The position numbers were made by a program, and so were the translations under genes. Of a stretch of DNA of 64,000 bases, positions 46,566 through 55,228 are shown piece by piece. The notes under the pieces are model-generated. The model saw nothing but the letters and a program-made list of their open reading frames with translations, ran no database searches and was not told where the DNA came from. The number at the start of each line of letters is the position of its first letter. The first letter of the stretch is position 1. Location: the NCBI GenBank assembly GCA_021287065.1, contig JAJTBE010000089.1:38177-102176 (forward strand), in the 5' to 3' direction. The DNA is from Bacillota bacterium. Its GTDB lineage: Bacteria; Vulcanimicrobiota; JAJTBE01.

Positions 46566-47429
46566 ATGAAAACCAGATTTATGCTGACTGCGATAATCGC
46601 ATTAATGCTTGGTTTTATGGGGAGTTTTACCATGCCTGCGGATTCTGCGGCAAAATATACCGACAACGAAATCAAAACAATGGTCAGGGATATTCAAACC
46701 CTTAATCTGCTCAACAGTCTGAACCTTACGAAAGATCAGATGCAGCAGATGCTTTCTGTTGCGAAGGAAGTTAAAAAAACCGATGACGAACTGAAAAACC
46801 TTTATGACAGAAAATATAATGAAATGCACGGTGTTCTCCAGGAAATGCGGACCGAGCTTATGTCTAAGACAGATCTTTCCGATTCACTGAAAAAGCGTTA
46901 TCACGATGCAGAAAATGAAATAAAGGTTAAACAGGTTGAATATACTGACAAGCAGAAGGAATGGGGCAAAAAAATGCAGTCAGTGCTTAACGAAAACCAG
47001 AAAGTCATGTTAAAGGAATACCAGCCTTGTCTGGTTCCGGTAAAAAACATAGCAAATCCGGAAAGAATAGGACAGGCGGGTAATAATGAGAGAATAGCAA
47101 AAATGCTGGGAAAGATAAGAAAACTGCCTGATGACAAATATGCTCAGGCAAAGCAGATGTTTCTTGAAAAAACAAAAGAACGGGTAAAGATGATGATACC
47201 CGATGATGCCGAGAGGGAAAAAGCAGTAAAGAATGCTGAAGCAGCTATGGATAAAGCAAGAAAGATGTCTGATGAGGAATTTGAGCTGAAGAAGGATGAA
47301 CTTGCCGGCGGAATTCTTCCTAAAAAAGCAAAACCCGCTGATGTGGAGAATAATTTTACAAAGCAGTTCCTTCTCAACCCCAATCTTGCTTCGATACTTG
47401 AGGCAAAAATAAAATCATCAGGCAAATAA
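46566..47429 (+). CDS. Periplasmic Spy/CpxP-like helical protein
   Basis: 287 residues from the ATG at 46566 (AGGAGG 7 nt upstream). Signal peptide (LTAIIALMLGFMGSFTMPADSA) then an all-helical, charge-rich body. Patterns such as LNLTKDQMQQMLSVAKEV and LNENQKVMLKEYQ recall the LTxxQ motifs of Spy/CpxP chaperones, appearing twice, around ~45 and ~140. Spy-type proteins protect periplasmic proteins. It precedes the AmrS-type gene by 18 bp and is probably cotranscribed with it. Confidence 0.6.
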   Translation: MKTRFMLTAIIALMLGFMGSFTMPADSAAKYTDNEIKTMVRDIQTLNLLNSLNLTKDQMQQMLSVAKEVKKTDDELKNLYDRKYNEMHGVLQEMRTELMSKTDLSDSLKKRYHDAENEIKVKQVEYTDKQKEWGKKMQSVLNENQKVMLKEYQPCLVPVKNIANPERIGQAGNNERIAKMLGKIRKLPDDKYAQAKQMFLEKTKERVKMMIPDDAEREKAVKNAEAAMDKARKMSDEEFELKKDELAGGILPKKAKPADVENNFTKQFLLNPNLASILEAKIKSSGK

Positions 47430-47447
47430 TTATTCAGGAGATTAGAA

Positions 47448-48566
47448 ATGGACAGGCGGGATTTTCTAAAAAATGCAGCAATACTGGGAGCCGGATGTAT
47501 GGCGGCTGCAGCGGTGGAACCAACTGCAGCGGAAGCTTTACCTACTGCTTCAGGTATAAAAGAAGCTTCTTTTTATAAAAAAATCGACAGCAGGACAGTT
47601 CAGTGCAAGCTCTGCCCACTTGAAGAAAAACTTACCGCAGGCAGCAAATCGGTGTGCAGGGTAAGATCTGTTCAGAACGGCAAACTGTATGTTTCCAACT
47701 ATGGGAAGCCTTGTGCGATGCATCTGGATCCGGTGGAAAAGAATCCTCTTTATCATTTTAATCCGGGTATGAAATCCCTTGCATTGGCTACCGCAGGCTG
47801 CAATCTTGCCTGTCCCGCCTGTCAGAACTGGGAAATGTCCCAGAAATCAGTTAATGAAATCAAGAGCTACGATCTTTCTCCTTCAAAAGCGGTGAGCTAC
47901 GCAAAGAAAAACGAATGCGGCGCCCTTTCGTTTACATTTACGGAACCGGCGATTTTTATCGAATACTGCATTGATGCGTCGAAGGCGGCAAAAGAAAGCG
48001 GGCTGAAAAGCTGTGTTGTTTCAGGGGGGTATATTAATACTCAACCGCTGACAGTGCTGACCCGGTATGTCGATGCATTCTGTGTTAGCCTGAAGGGGCT
48101 GAGTGATGAACAGTACGGCGGTTCGCCGAGGCCCTCTGTGGTTGAAACCGTTAAAAACACACTGAAAACGATCAGGCAAAGCGGTAAATGGCTTGAAGTG
48201 GCTTGTCTTATAATTCCGGGAAAGAGCGATGACGAAAAGACAATAAGCGAAATAGCTAAATGGATAAAAGATAATCTGGGAGAATTCACTCCTGTTCATT
48301 TTTCCCGATTCTACCCATCTTTTATGCTCCGAAATATTCCGCAGACTCCAGTGGGAGTATTGGAACAGGCTCAGAAGCTGGCAAAAAAAGCTGGGATAAA
48401 ATATGCTTATATCGGCAATGTTCCCGGACATATCGGCAACAACACATACTGTCACAGTTGTAACAAGCTGTTGATTCAGAGAGTGGGATTCAGAGTGCTG
48501 AAAAACAACATCAATAATGGTAAATGTCAGTTCTGCGGCGTAAAGATTCCGGGAGTGTGGAGCTGA
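47448..48566 (+). CDS. AmmeMemoRadiSam-type radical SAM protein (AmrS-like) with Tat-like signal
   Basis: 372 residues. Radical SAM motif C118-xxx-C122-xx-C125 (GCNLACPACQNW); the region before it (VQCKLCPLEEKL, VCRVRS) and the C-terminal Cys cluster (CHSCNK, CQFCG) fit the AmrS group related to pyruvate formate-lyase activating enzymes. The N-terminus, MDRRDFLKNAAILGAGC, is a twin-arginine signal with a lipobox-like end. Exported radical SAM enzymes are unusual because SAM is cytoplasmic. Partners of AmmeMemoRadiSam operons (AMMECR1 and Memo) are absent. Substrate unknown. Confidence 0.85.
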   Translation: MDRRDFLKNAAILGAGCMAAAAVEPTAAEALPTASGIKEASFYKKIDSRTVQCKLCPLEEKLTAGSKSVCRVRSVQNGKLYVSNYGKPCAMHLDPVEKNPLYHFNPGMKSLALATAGCNLACPACQNWEMSQKSVNEIKSYDLSPSKAVSYAKKNECGALSFTFTEPAIFIEYCIDASKAAKESGLKSCVVSGGYINTQPLTVLTRYVDAFCVSLKGLSDEQYGGSPRPSVVETVKNTLKTIRQSGKWLEVACLIIPGKSDDEKTISEIAKWIKDNLGEFTPVHFSRFYPSFMLRNIPQTPVGVLEQAQKLAKKAGIKYAYIGNVPGHIGNNTYCHSCNKLLIQRVGFRVLKNNINNGKCQFCGVKIPGVWS

Positions 48567-48573
48567 TTACCGG

Positions 48574-50406
48574 TTATTCTTTTTCTGAGGAACCGAGATA
48601 CCTCAAAACCCTTTCCGCCACCTGTCTGTTGAATCCGGGCAACTGTTCGAGTTCAAAGAGGGAGGCGTTTTTTATATCTTCTATGGAATCAAAACTCTGC
48701 AGAAGAGTTTCCTTTCTACCCTTTGCAATTCCGGGAATACTGTCGAGAACGGAGATTTCCATCTTTTTCGCCCTTAGTTTTCTGTGGTAGGAAACAGCAA
48801 AGCGATGGGCTTCATCCCTCACCCTTCTGAGAAGGTTTAAGCCGGGTGAATCAGGGGAAGTTTCCAGAGGCTCGCTTCTTCCGGGAAGATAGATTTCTTC
48901 TTCTTTTTTTGCGATTGAAATAATATTAAGATTGTCTGCCTCTTCACTTTCTGCCGCTGTTACTGCAGAGGAAAGCTGGCCCTTGCCGCCGTCGATAAGG
49001 ATTAAATCGGGGGTTTCCCTGAAACTTTCCAGTTCGCCGAGTTTCAGATTTCTGAAGCGGCGGGTCAGTGCTTCCCGCATCATTGCAAAATCATCAGGCT
49101 CGTCTTTTGTTTCTATCCTGAATCTACGGTAATGATCCTTATGAGGTTCACCATTCTGGAAAACGACCATAGAAGCAGTGGCCATTTTTCCACCTATATT
49201 GGAAATATCGTATCCTTCTATTCTGTGGGGTACATCGGCAAGACCAAGAAGGTCCCGGAGGTGTTCAAGTTCCTGTTTATGTTTTTCCAAATTGCGTCTG
49301 TCGAGGGTGGTGAACATCTGAAGATACTCAAAGGCGTTGGCATTTGCCATATCAAGGAGATTCTTCTTCTCCCCTCTTTCGGGAATCCGCATTTCAACAG
49401 GTCTGCCGCGCATTGAAGAGATCCAGGTTTCAAGTTCTTCCACATGTTCAATTTCAGAAGGCAGATAAATGTTGTGGGGGATGAAGAATCCTTCTTTGTA
49501 GTGCTGAAGGATGAAATTATTGATGATGACGGAGCTGTTTTCTTCCATCGGAATATCCATCATATATCTCTGCTGATTAAGTATTATACCGTCCCGCACT
49601 TCAAGAAGAGCTATGGCTGCGATTTCATCTTCTCTGTGGATTCCGATGAAATCCATGTCCTCCCCTGCCTTTGTTACCACCTGCTGTTTGTCGCACACAT
49701 GTTCGAGTGAAACAAGTGCTTCCCTGATAGGGATGCACTTCTCAAACTCAAGATTTTCAGCATATGTTTCAAGCTCTTTTTTCAGCAGTGAAATTACATC
49801 CCTGCACCTTCCGTCAAGAAGCTGGGAAGCTTTTTTCACCCTGCCTGTATATTCTTCTATTGTTTCATATCTGGTGCAGGGAGCTGGACATAAACCTATA
49901 TGATAATCAAGGCATGGTCTGGGGAGAGGTTTGTCGAGATCGTATTTACATGTTCTTATCTTAAACAGCTTCTGCACGAGCTTAAACGCCTGCCTCATCG
50001 AACGGGTGTTTGTATATGGACCAAAGTATCTTGACTTCTTATTTTCTGCTTTTCTGACGATTCTCATCCTCGGATAAGCTTCATAGGTGGTCAGTTCAAT
50101 GAGAGGATAACGCTTGTCGTCCTTCATTCTTATATTAAAGTATGGTCTGTGCTTTTTGATCAGGTTTGCTTCGAGAATCAGAGCTTCGAGCTGGGAATTT
50201 ACAACTATATAGTCCAGATCTGCTATAGTCTTACGAAGTTTTGTGGTTTTATGGGAGAAGTCCCTCGGGGGATTCTGAAAATAAGAACGCAGGCGGTTTC
50301 TCAGATTGTTTGCCTTGCCAATATAAATAATTCTGCCAAGGTCGTCCTTAAAAATATAAACGCCGCTTAAAACCGGAGCTTTTGCAATTTTTTCTTTCAT
50401 ATCCAT
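48574..50406 (-). CDS. uvrC: Excinuclease ABC subunit UvrC
   Basis: 610 residues. GIY-YIG domain (SGVYIFKDDLGRIIYIGKANNLRNRL), UVR motif (ENLEFEKCIPIREALVSLE), UvrC RNase H-like nuclease (HRIEGYDISNIGG, ILIDGGKGQ, DEAHRFAVSYHRK) and helix-hairpin-helix end (SIPGIAKGRKETLLQSF). It makes both incisions in nucleotide excision repair. Stands alone; converges on the amrS-like gene. No LexA box was seen at its start. Confidence 0.97.
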   Translation of the reverse strand: MDMKEKIAKAPVLSGVYIFKDDLGRIIYIGKANNLRNRLRSYFQNPPRDFSHKTTKLRKTIADLDYIVVNSQLEALILEANLIKKHRPYFNIRMKDDKRYPLIELTTYEAYPRMRIVRKAENKKSRYFGPYTNTRSMRQAFKLVQKLFKIRTCKYDLDKPLPRPCLDYHIGLCPAPCTRYETIEEYTGRVKKASQLLDGRCRDVISLLKKELETYAENLEFEKCIPIREALVSLEHVCDKQQVVTKAGEDMDFIGIHREDEIAAIALLEVRDGIILNQQRYMMDIPMEENSSVIINNFILQHYKEGFFIPHNIYLPSEIEHVEELETWISSMRGRPVEMRIPERGEKKNLLDMANANAFEYLQMFTTLDRRNLEKHKQELEHLRDLLGLADVPHRIEGYDISNIGGKMATASMVVFQNGEPHKDHYRRFRIETKDEPDDFAMMREALTRRFRNLKLGELESFRETPDLILIDGGKGQLSSAVTAAESEEADNLNIISIAKKEEEIYLPGRSEPLETSPDSPGLNLLRRVRDEAHRFAVSYHRKLRAKKMEISVLDSIPGIAKGRKETLLQSFDSIEDIKNASLFELEQLPGFNRQVAERVLRYLGSSEKE

Positions 50407-50535
50407 ACGGGACTGTTTTACTCCATTTTAATATATTTATTTTAATTAACACTATACTTATATTTTTCCTGTTTTAAAGGGAAAAGACATAGTTATAAGA
50501 ATTTAGCTTTATCAGATAAAAAAGGGAGGTGCATT

Positions 50536-50733
50536 ATGGATAAATGGGAATTCATTACCGTTAATACAGCTCATGTCACCTGGAAAGACAACGGGCACAC
50601 TTCAGCAAGCCCGGAGCTTGACAAGCTTGGGGATGAGGGCTGGGAAATGGTTGGGGTTGAAGGTATTTACATCTATATGAAACGCAGAAAAAAGGGACAG
50701 GATGTTCCACAGACACCTTTCAGAATCAGCTAA
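50536..50733 (+). CDS. Small DUF4177-like protein
   Basis: 65 residues; ATG with GGGAGG 6 nt upstream. The pattern WEFITVNT..LDKLGDEGWEMVGVEG..YMKRR is that of short DUF4177-type proteins (beta-alpha-beta), whose function is not known. Cytoplasmic. Followed by a clear terminator. Confidence 0.8.
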   Translation: MDKWEFITVNTAHVTWKDNGHTSASPELDKLGDEGWEMVGVEGIYIYMKRRKKGQDVPQTPFRIS

Positions 50734-50740
50734 ATTAATA

Positions 50741-50775
50741 AAACCGGCAGAATTGTTTAAAACATCTGCCGGTTT
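50741..50775. terminator. Bidirectional terminator
   Basis: AAACCGGCAGA (50741-50751) pairs perfectly with TCTGCCGGTTT (50765-50775), followed by T residues. It serves the small plus-strand gene and the minus-strand repeat protein. Confidence 0.9.
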
Positions 50776-50804
50776 TTATATTTAGTTCAAAACTATAGCT
50801 GATT

Positions 50805-51368
50805 TCAGCAACCTGTGGAGGGTCTGGGTTTTGGTGCAGAACCACAACCGGAAGACACCGGTTTGGGTGTAGGTTTTGGCGCAGAACCGCAACCTGAAGA
50901 CACCGGTTTGGGTGAAGAACCGCAGCCGCCGCCATTGATTACAGGAGGTTTAGGGGATCCCGGAGGCTTAGGGTGAGAACCGCATCCGCCGGAAATCGGA
51001 GGTTTGGGATTGGGCTTGGGTTTAGGTGCTGAACCGCAGCCTGATGAAGGCTTTGGTGCAGGCGATGAACCACAGCTTGAAGAAGGTTTCGGTGCAGGCG
51101 ATGAACCGCAGCTTGAAGAAGGCTTAGGCGCAGGTGATGAGCCGCAGCCTGATGAAACAGCTTTATACAGAGAAACACCCGATTGATTTGATATTTCCTG
51201 CTTCAGCGAAGCTAATTTAGCCCTGTCTGCAAGTTCTGCAGGAACATTTTCTCCGGATTTACTGAATCCGTCGGTAATAGACTGTGTTGTAACCTCTGCC
51301 GCCTGTTTTCCCACTGGCGCAGTTTTCATCATATCAGGAGCTATCCCCATATCTCTTCTGATTTCCAT
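50805..51368 (-). CDS. Cys-Gly-Ser/Pro-Lys repeat protein
   Basis: 187 residues; ATG with GGAGG upstream. The first ~70 residues are ordinary, helical and free of Cys. The rest is a low-complexity array: units of about 12 residues of the form SSxCGSxPAPKP, with eight CGS motifs and a ninth Cys at the C-terminal end, broken by Pro/Lys-rich spacers. No signal peptide. The even spacing of single Cys residues suggests a cross-linked or metal-binding repeat, or a modified peptide with leader and core. It is 33 bp downstream of the GH57 gene, so probably in its operon. Family unknown. Confidence 0.75.
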   Translation of the reverse strand: MEIRRDMGIAPDMMKTAPVGKQAAEVTTQSITDGFSKSGENVPAELADRAKLASLKQEISNQSGVSLYKAVSSGCGSSPAPKPSSSCGSSPAPKPSSSCGSSPAPKPSSGCGSAPKPKPNPKPPISGGCGSHPKPPGSPKPPVINGGGCGSSPKPVSSGCGSAPKPTPKPVSSGCGSAPKPRPSTGC

Positions 51369-51401
51369 TATTATTCCTCCACTATATATTCACATCAATG
51401 A

Positions 51402-54020
51402 TCAGCTAAGTTTTGCAAGAATTCTTGCAACCCTGGGGTCAGAAGCCATTTCTGAAAGCGGGTTTGACATAAACCAGGCAACATGGGGTTTTTCCTTTAA
51501 GGCTGCAACATTAGCTTCCTTTGTAAGGTGTTTGTCAAGCCTGTTGATGTATTCATCCCTGAATTTCGGATCGGCATTGAGTTTAATTTTATTCTTAATG
51601 GCAAGCTGTTCAAGATTATCGAGGACTCCGGGTTTGTTTTCCTCAAGGCGGAAGAACACATGATTGAATATATTGACATCATTTCTTCCGATATTGAACA
51701 CCATAGCTATTGAATTGGCTACAGTACCAGGATCGCCGCTCTTCAGGTTGTTATGAATTTCTTCATTTGAAACCTGTGCGGGATCTTCGGGAACATTTTC
51801 CACATAGACATTCTGTATGGGAGAACGGGAAACATTGCCAAGTTTGTCTTCAGCTTCAACAAAATACTGAATGACTTCACCGGGTTTGTCAGGACTCATT
51901 TCCGGCTCAATCTTAGCTTCGTATCTGTCGGCTCTCACTTTTGGATCTACCCATACGGGGGGTTTTGTTTCAAGGTTGGGGAAACCGCAGTTGACCATAT
52001 TGATTTCACCCTTCCAGGGGCTGACATTTTTGCCATCGTACATAAAGTCTTCGGGTTTGTTGAGGACACCATCGCCGTCTGTGCGGTATCTTACCTTGAT
52101 TGATTTAATATCATTCATATCATAGGCATAAGTAACCACATTGAAGCTTGAGGGGAATCCTTTGGGGTTATAAGGTGTATGCATGGGAAGGAAAATGCTG
52201 GGACCTATTTTGTCCTTATCCTTGCCATGTTTTTCAATAACTTTTCTGGCACTGTCAACAGCCATATTAGCGCCTTTAACCGATGAATATGAAAGAATAT
52301 TGTCGGGATTCCAGTATTCGTAACATGAAGTCTGGCCCACGAGAAGTCCGTGCCAGGCTTTTTCAGTATCATTAGCTTTGGCTCCGCCATCAATGATATT
52401 GCCGATACTTTCTTTGGTATTTCCTGCAGGTTCCATAGCGTCGGCGGTTAAAACTTCGTTTTTGGCTGCAGTAAGAGTAGCCCATGAATTATTCTTAGGT
52501 GAAAAACCTTTGTATGCGGGATCGTCAACCCACTTTGAGAACTGAGGATCTCCGAGGTTTGCTCCCCACCAGGCGCCGTCTTCCACATGAACCACATCGC
52601 CGCCTATGAATTTTTTGACGCCGTTTTCGTTAGAAGAAAGCTGAGGTTTTTCAGGGGGATAAAGATCCAGATAATCCTGAACGGTTGTGAAAACGACTTT
52701 ATCGGGGAATCTCGTTGCCATATCTATGGGAACATTGCGGTGGAAATCGCCGCTGTTGGAACCGTTGTTATCTCCGTCGGTTGCGTAAAGAACAAAGATG
52801 GGGTGGCTGGGATCCGTGTTATATTTTCCAAATTTATCAAGAACTTCCTGAAGCCTGTTTCCGTCTCTGTCTTTCTGAATGTATGATGAAAGGGATCTTT
52901 CCTCAGGCACGACTACCATAAGTTCTTCATTGCCTGTAACCGGATCTGTGTGTTTTACATAGTGGGGTCTTAAACCTTCCGGTGAAACAATGTGGCTTTT
53001 TGCCAAATCGTTGGAAAGCGTGGCATATGCATGCTGTCCGGGATTTCTCTTGTCGGCTTTGTTCGGGGGTTTCAGGCCGTCTCCGGGATTGTTATAATCC
53101 TGATTGGCTCTGTCGAAATGGAGGTTGTCAACCATTGTCCATTCGATGCCGGCTTTTTTGATTGAGGGAATCATTCTTTCGCTGAATGCCATTTCCGGAG
53201 GGAAAAATCCTTTTGAGATAGGTCCGCCGAAGAGTTTGTCAACAGCATGCTGATGCATTTTGAGCTGAAGCTCTATGTCTTTATCCTCATTTACCTTGCC
53301 GTCTCCACCTGCATGACCCGATGCAATCAGACCCATCAGGGGATGGTGATAACCTATATTCACCAGATCGAGGCGGGCGTTTCCGAGGGCGGTTTTGTCT
53401 ATCTGTCTTGAGTTTTTATATCTTTCATTCCAGCCTTTACCGGGCCAGAGTCCTTTTTCCGCAGTTTTGTCCATATTCTCCATCAGGGAGCCGCTGAAGC
53501 TGACCTGAAAACCAAAATGAGGAAAATCCGGTTTATTTCTCATTAATTCAATGGCATAAGCATCTGCATCCCTGTAAACTTCACGTCTGTTTTCCGCATC
53601 GCCTGTGCCAAGAACATATCTCTGAATCTCTTCGGTATCTGCAGGATGAGTTCCCGGGCGGTAAATGGGCTGGTGGTTGTGCATATCGATAGAGACAAAA
53701 ATCTTACCTGCATTTTTCTCTCTGAATTCTTTTATATATTTTTCACGGTCCGAGCCTTTGAGGGTTTCCAGGTTATTTCTGATATCAAGAGCCTGCATCA
53801 GCGGATCGGGTTTTTCTGATGAAACCGGCTGATTTGAAGCTGCCATTGTCTTTATATCAGGTTTTACAGCGGGCTGCTCTGTCTGTTCCGATTTCTGAAA
53901 TGCGTCCGACACTGTAACTTCAGGTTTGGAAGCAACTTCCTGTTTTTTTATCTCGGGCCTTATTCCTGACAGATGATTAGTCTGATCAAAAAAGCTAGCC
54001 TGAATCCTGTCAATACCCAT
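51402..54020 (-). CDS. Glycoside hydrolase family 57 protein
   Basis: 872 residues from the ATG at 54020 (GGAGG 7 nt upstream). No signal peptide; residues ~1-100 are disordered and Lys/Glu/Pro-rich. The GH57 barrel follows with H116-Q-P (MHNHQPIYRPG) and the nucleophile region FFPPE276MAFSE. A later beta domain (~590-690) with IQYFVEAEDKLGNVS resembles Ig-like or carbohydrate-binding parts; a helical C-terminus ends the protein. GH57 enzymes act on alpha-glucans (amylase, branching or glucanotransferase types). Specificity is not clear from sequence. Likely operon with the repeat protein. Confidence 0.88.
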   Translation of the reverse strand: MGIDRIQASFFDQTNHLSGIRPEIKKQEVASKPEVTVSDAFQKSEQTEQPAVKPDIKTMAASNQPVSSEKPDPLMQALDIRNNLETLKGSDREKYIKEFREKNAGKIFVSIDMHNHQPIYRPGTHPADTEEIQRYVLGTGDAENRREVYRDADAYAIELMRNKPDFPHFGFQVSFSGSLMENMDKTAEKGLWPGKGWNERYKNSRQIDKTALGNARLDLVNIGYHHPLMGLIASGHAGGDGKVNEDKDIELQLKMHQHAVDKLFGGPISKGFFPPEMAFSERMIPSIKKAGIEWTMVDNLHFDRANQDYNNPGDGLKPPNKADKRNPGQHAYATLSNDLAKSHIVSPEGLRPHYVKHTDPVTGNEELMVVVPEERSLSSYIQKDRDGNRLQEVLDKFGKYNTDPSHPIFVLYATDGDNNGSNSGDFHRNVPIDMATRFPDKVVFTTVQDYLDLYPPEKPQLSSNENGVKKFIGGDVVHVEDGAWWGANLGDPQFSKWVDDPAYKGFSPKNNSWATLTAAKNEVLTADAMEPAGNTKESIGNIIDGGAKANDTEKAWHGLLVGQTSCYEYWNPDNILSYSSVKGANMAVDSARKVIEKHGKDKDKIGPSIFLPMHTPYNPKGFPSSFNVVTYAYDMNDIKSIKVRYRTDGDGVLNKPEDFMYDGKNVSPWKGEINMVNCGFPNLETKPPVWVDPKVRADRYEAKIEPEMSPDKPGEVIQYFVEAEDKLGNVSRSPIQNVYVENVPEDPAQVSNEEIHNNLKSGDPGTVANSIAMVFNIGRNDVNIFNHVFFRLEENKPGVLDNLEQLAIKNKIKLNADPKFRDEYINRLDKHLTKEANVAALKEKPHVAWFMSNPLSEMASDPRVARILAKLS

Positions 54021-54145
54021 AACCTTTCCTCCAGCCAAAACATAAAATTTATAATATAACTATAATGATAACATTTTACCAGAATTCATAATAAAATACA
54101 GACAAAAAAAGTTAACAAAAAGTAAACATGTTACCAAAAAATAAA

Positions 54146-54178
54146 AAATCATCCGTTTTATAATCAAGCGGATGATTT
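54146..54178 (-). terminator. Terminator after the metallo-hydrolase gene
   Basis: AAATCATCCG (54146-54155) pairs with CGGATGATTT (54169-54178); on the minus strand it is followed by a T-rich run. Confidence 0.88.
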
Positions 54179-54204
54179 CGAAAAAATAATGGCATAACTG
54201 CCGT

Positions 54205-54885
54205 TTATTCGTATTTAAGCACCATAACCTTGGTTTTCATCGGTAATCTTGCAAGATCAATATCGATTGACATTGTATATGTCATTTCAACATTTTCCAT
54301 TTTATTGAGGAAATTCTCAAGGGGTTCGGAAGCAAGATTGCTGAATTCAATCTGAGCTGTATTATAATGCATAGGAAGAACAATTTTGGGATTGAGCTGG
54401 TTGACAATCAGAGCAGCTTCAGTGGAGCCTACTGTGCTGAGTCCGCCCACAGGCAGAAAAAGAATATCAGCATCTCCGCCGATTGCTTCAACCTGTTTGT
54501 CGGTAAGCACATGTCCAACATCACCAAGGAATACATATCTGACGCCTTCCAGATGCCACACCCAAGTAGTGTTGGGTCCTCTTCTTCTTCCTGAGAAGTT
54601 ATCGTGGAAAGTCGGTATTCCCTGAAAAACAAGTTTTTCTTTTGTTCTCTGAACTGGAACTTCGTGTTCTACCGGGAACGATGTGGTTCTTTTAACAATG
54701 ACTGGGCTGCCGCCTACACGCCACTCAGCATTGTGATCCTGATGCTCGTGTGAAATCACTACCACATCTGCGGAAATCATCGGGAATTTATATGGAAGAT
54801 GAACTCCGTATGGGTCGGTAATAATGCTGCTGCCTTTGGAAGAATTGATAAGGAAGCTGCAATGACCGAGATACCGTACATTCAT
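54205..54885 (-). CDS. Metallo-beta-lactamase-fold metal-dependent hydrolase
   Basis: 226 residues; AGGAGG about 10 nt before the ATG. UlaG/UPF0173-type fold with HCSFLINS, ITDPYG, SHEHQDHNA (HxHxDH), FLGDVGH and LPMHYNT as metal ligands. Cytoplasmic. Substrate unknown; the family includes phosphodiesterase- and lactonase-like members. Cotranscribed with the DUF6812-like gene 19 bp upstream. Confidence 0.9.
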   Translation of the reverse strand: MNVRYLGHCSFLINSSKGSSIITDPYGVHLPYKFPMISADVVVISHEHQDHNAEWRVGGSPVIVKRTTSFPVEHEVPVQRTKEKLVFQGIPTFHDNFSGRRRGPNTTWVWHLEGVRYVFLGDVGHVLTDKQVEAIGGDADILFLPVGGLSTVGSTEAALIVNQLNPKIVLPMHYNTAQIEFSNLASEPLENFLNKMENVEMTYTMSIDIDLARLPMKTKVMVLKYE

Positions 54886-54904
54886 TTAACTTTTTCCTCC
54901 TGAA

Positions 54905-55153
54905 TTATTCGGGAACGGAAGGAGCCACCATAACCACGAGCGACTTGTTTACTGCAAGAAACTCGAGAGTATCAAGAGGTGTTTCTCCTGATATATCATA
55001 AACAGTAGCATTGGTAACAGGAATAAAATCGCGTTCCTTGTTTATTTCGTCAAGAAGGCGGCCACCCGGCACCACATGCATTTCTCCTTCGAGGCGGTAT
55101 GTAGTAGTAAGAAGAATCACAGGGATCTTCTCTTTTACTGCCCTTACACCCAT
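54905..55153 (-). CDS. Small DUF6812-like protein
   Basis: 82 residues; GGAGG precedes the ATG by 7 nt. The pattern VILLTTTYRLEGEMHVVPGGRLLDEIN.. VYDISG.. FLAVNKSLVVMVAP is typical of short beta proteins of this type. Function unknown; it precedes the metallo-hydrolase gene. Confidence 0.7.
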   Translation of the reverse strand: MGVRAVKEKIPVILLTTTYRLEGEMHVVPGGRLLDEINKERDFIPVTNATVYDISGETPLDTLEFLAVNKSLVVMVAPSVPE

Positions 55154-55228
55154 CTTTTTACCTCCGGTAAAGAGTCTTTGGACCCATAACTTCTATTCTT
55201 TCGAACTAACTTCCTTCTTTTTTACAAA

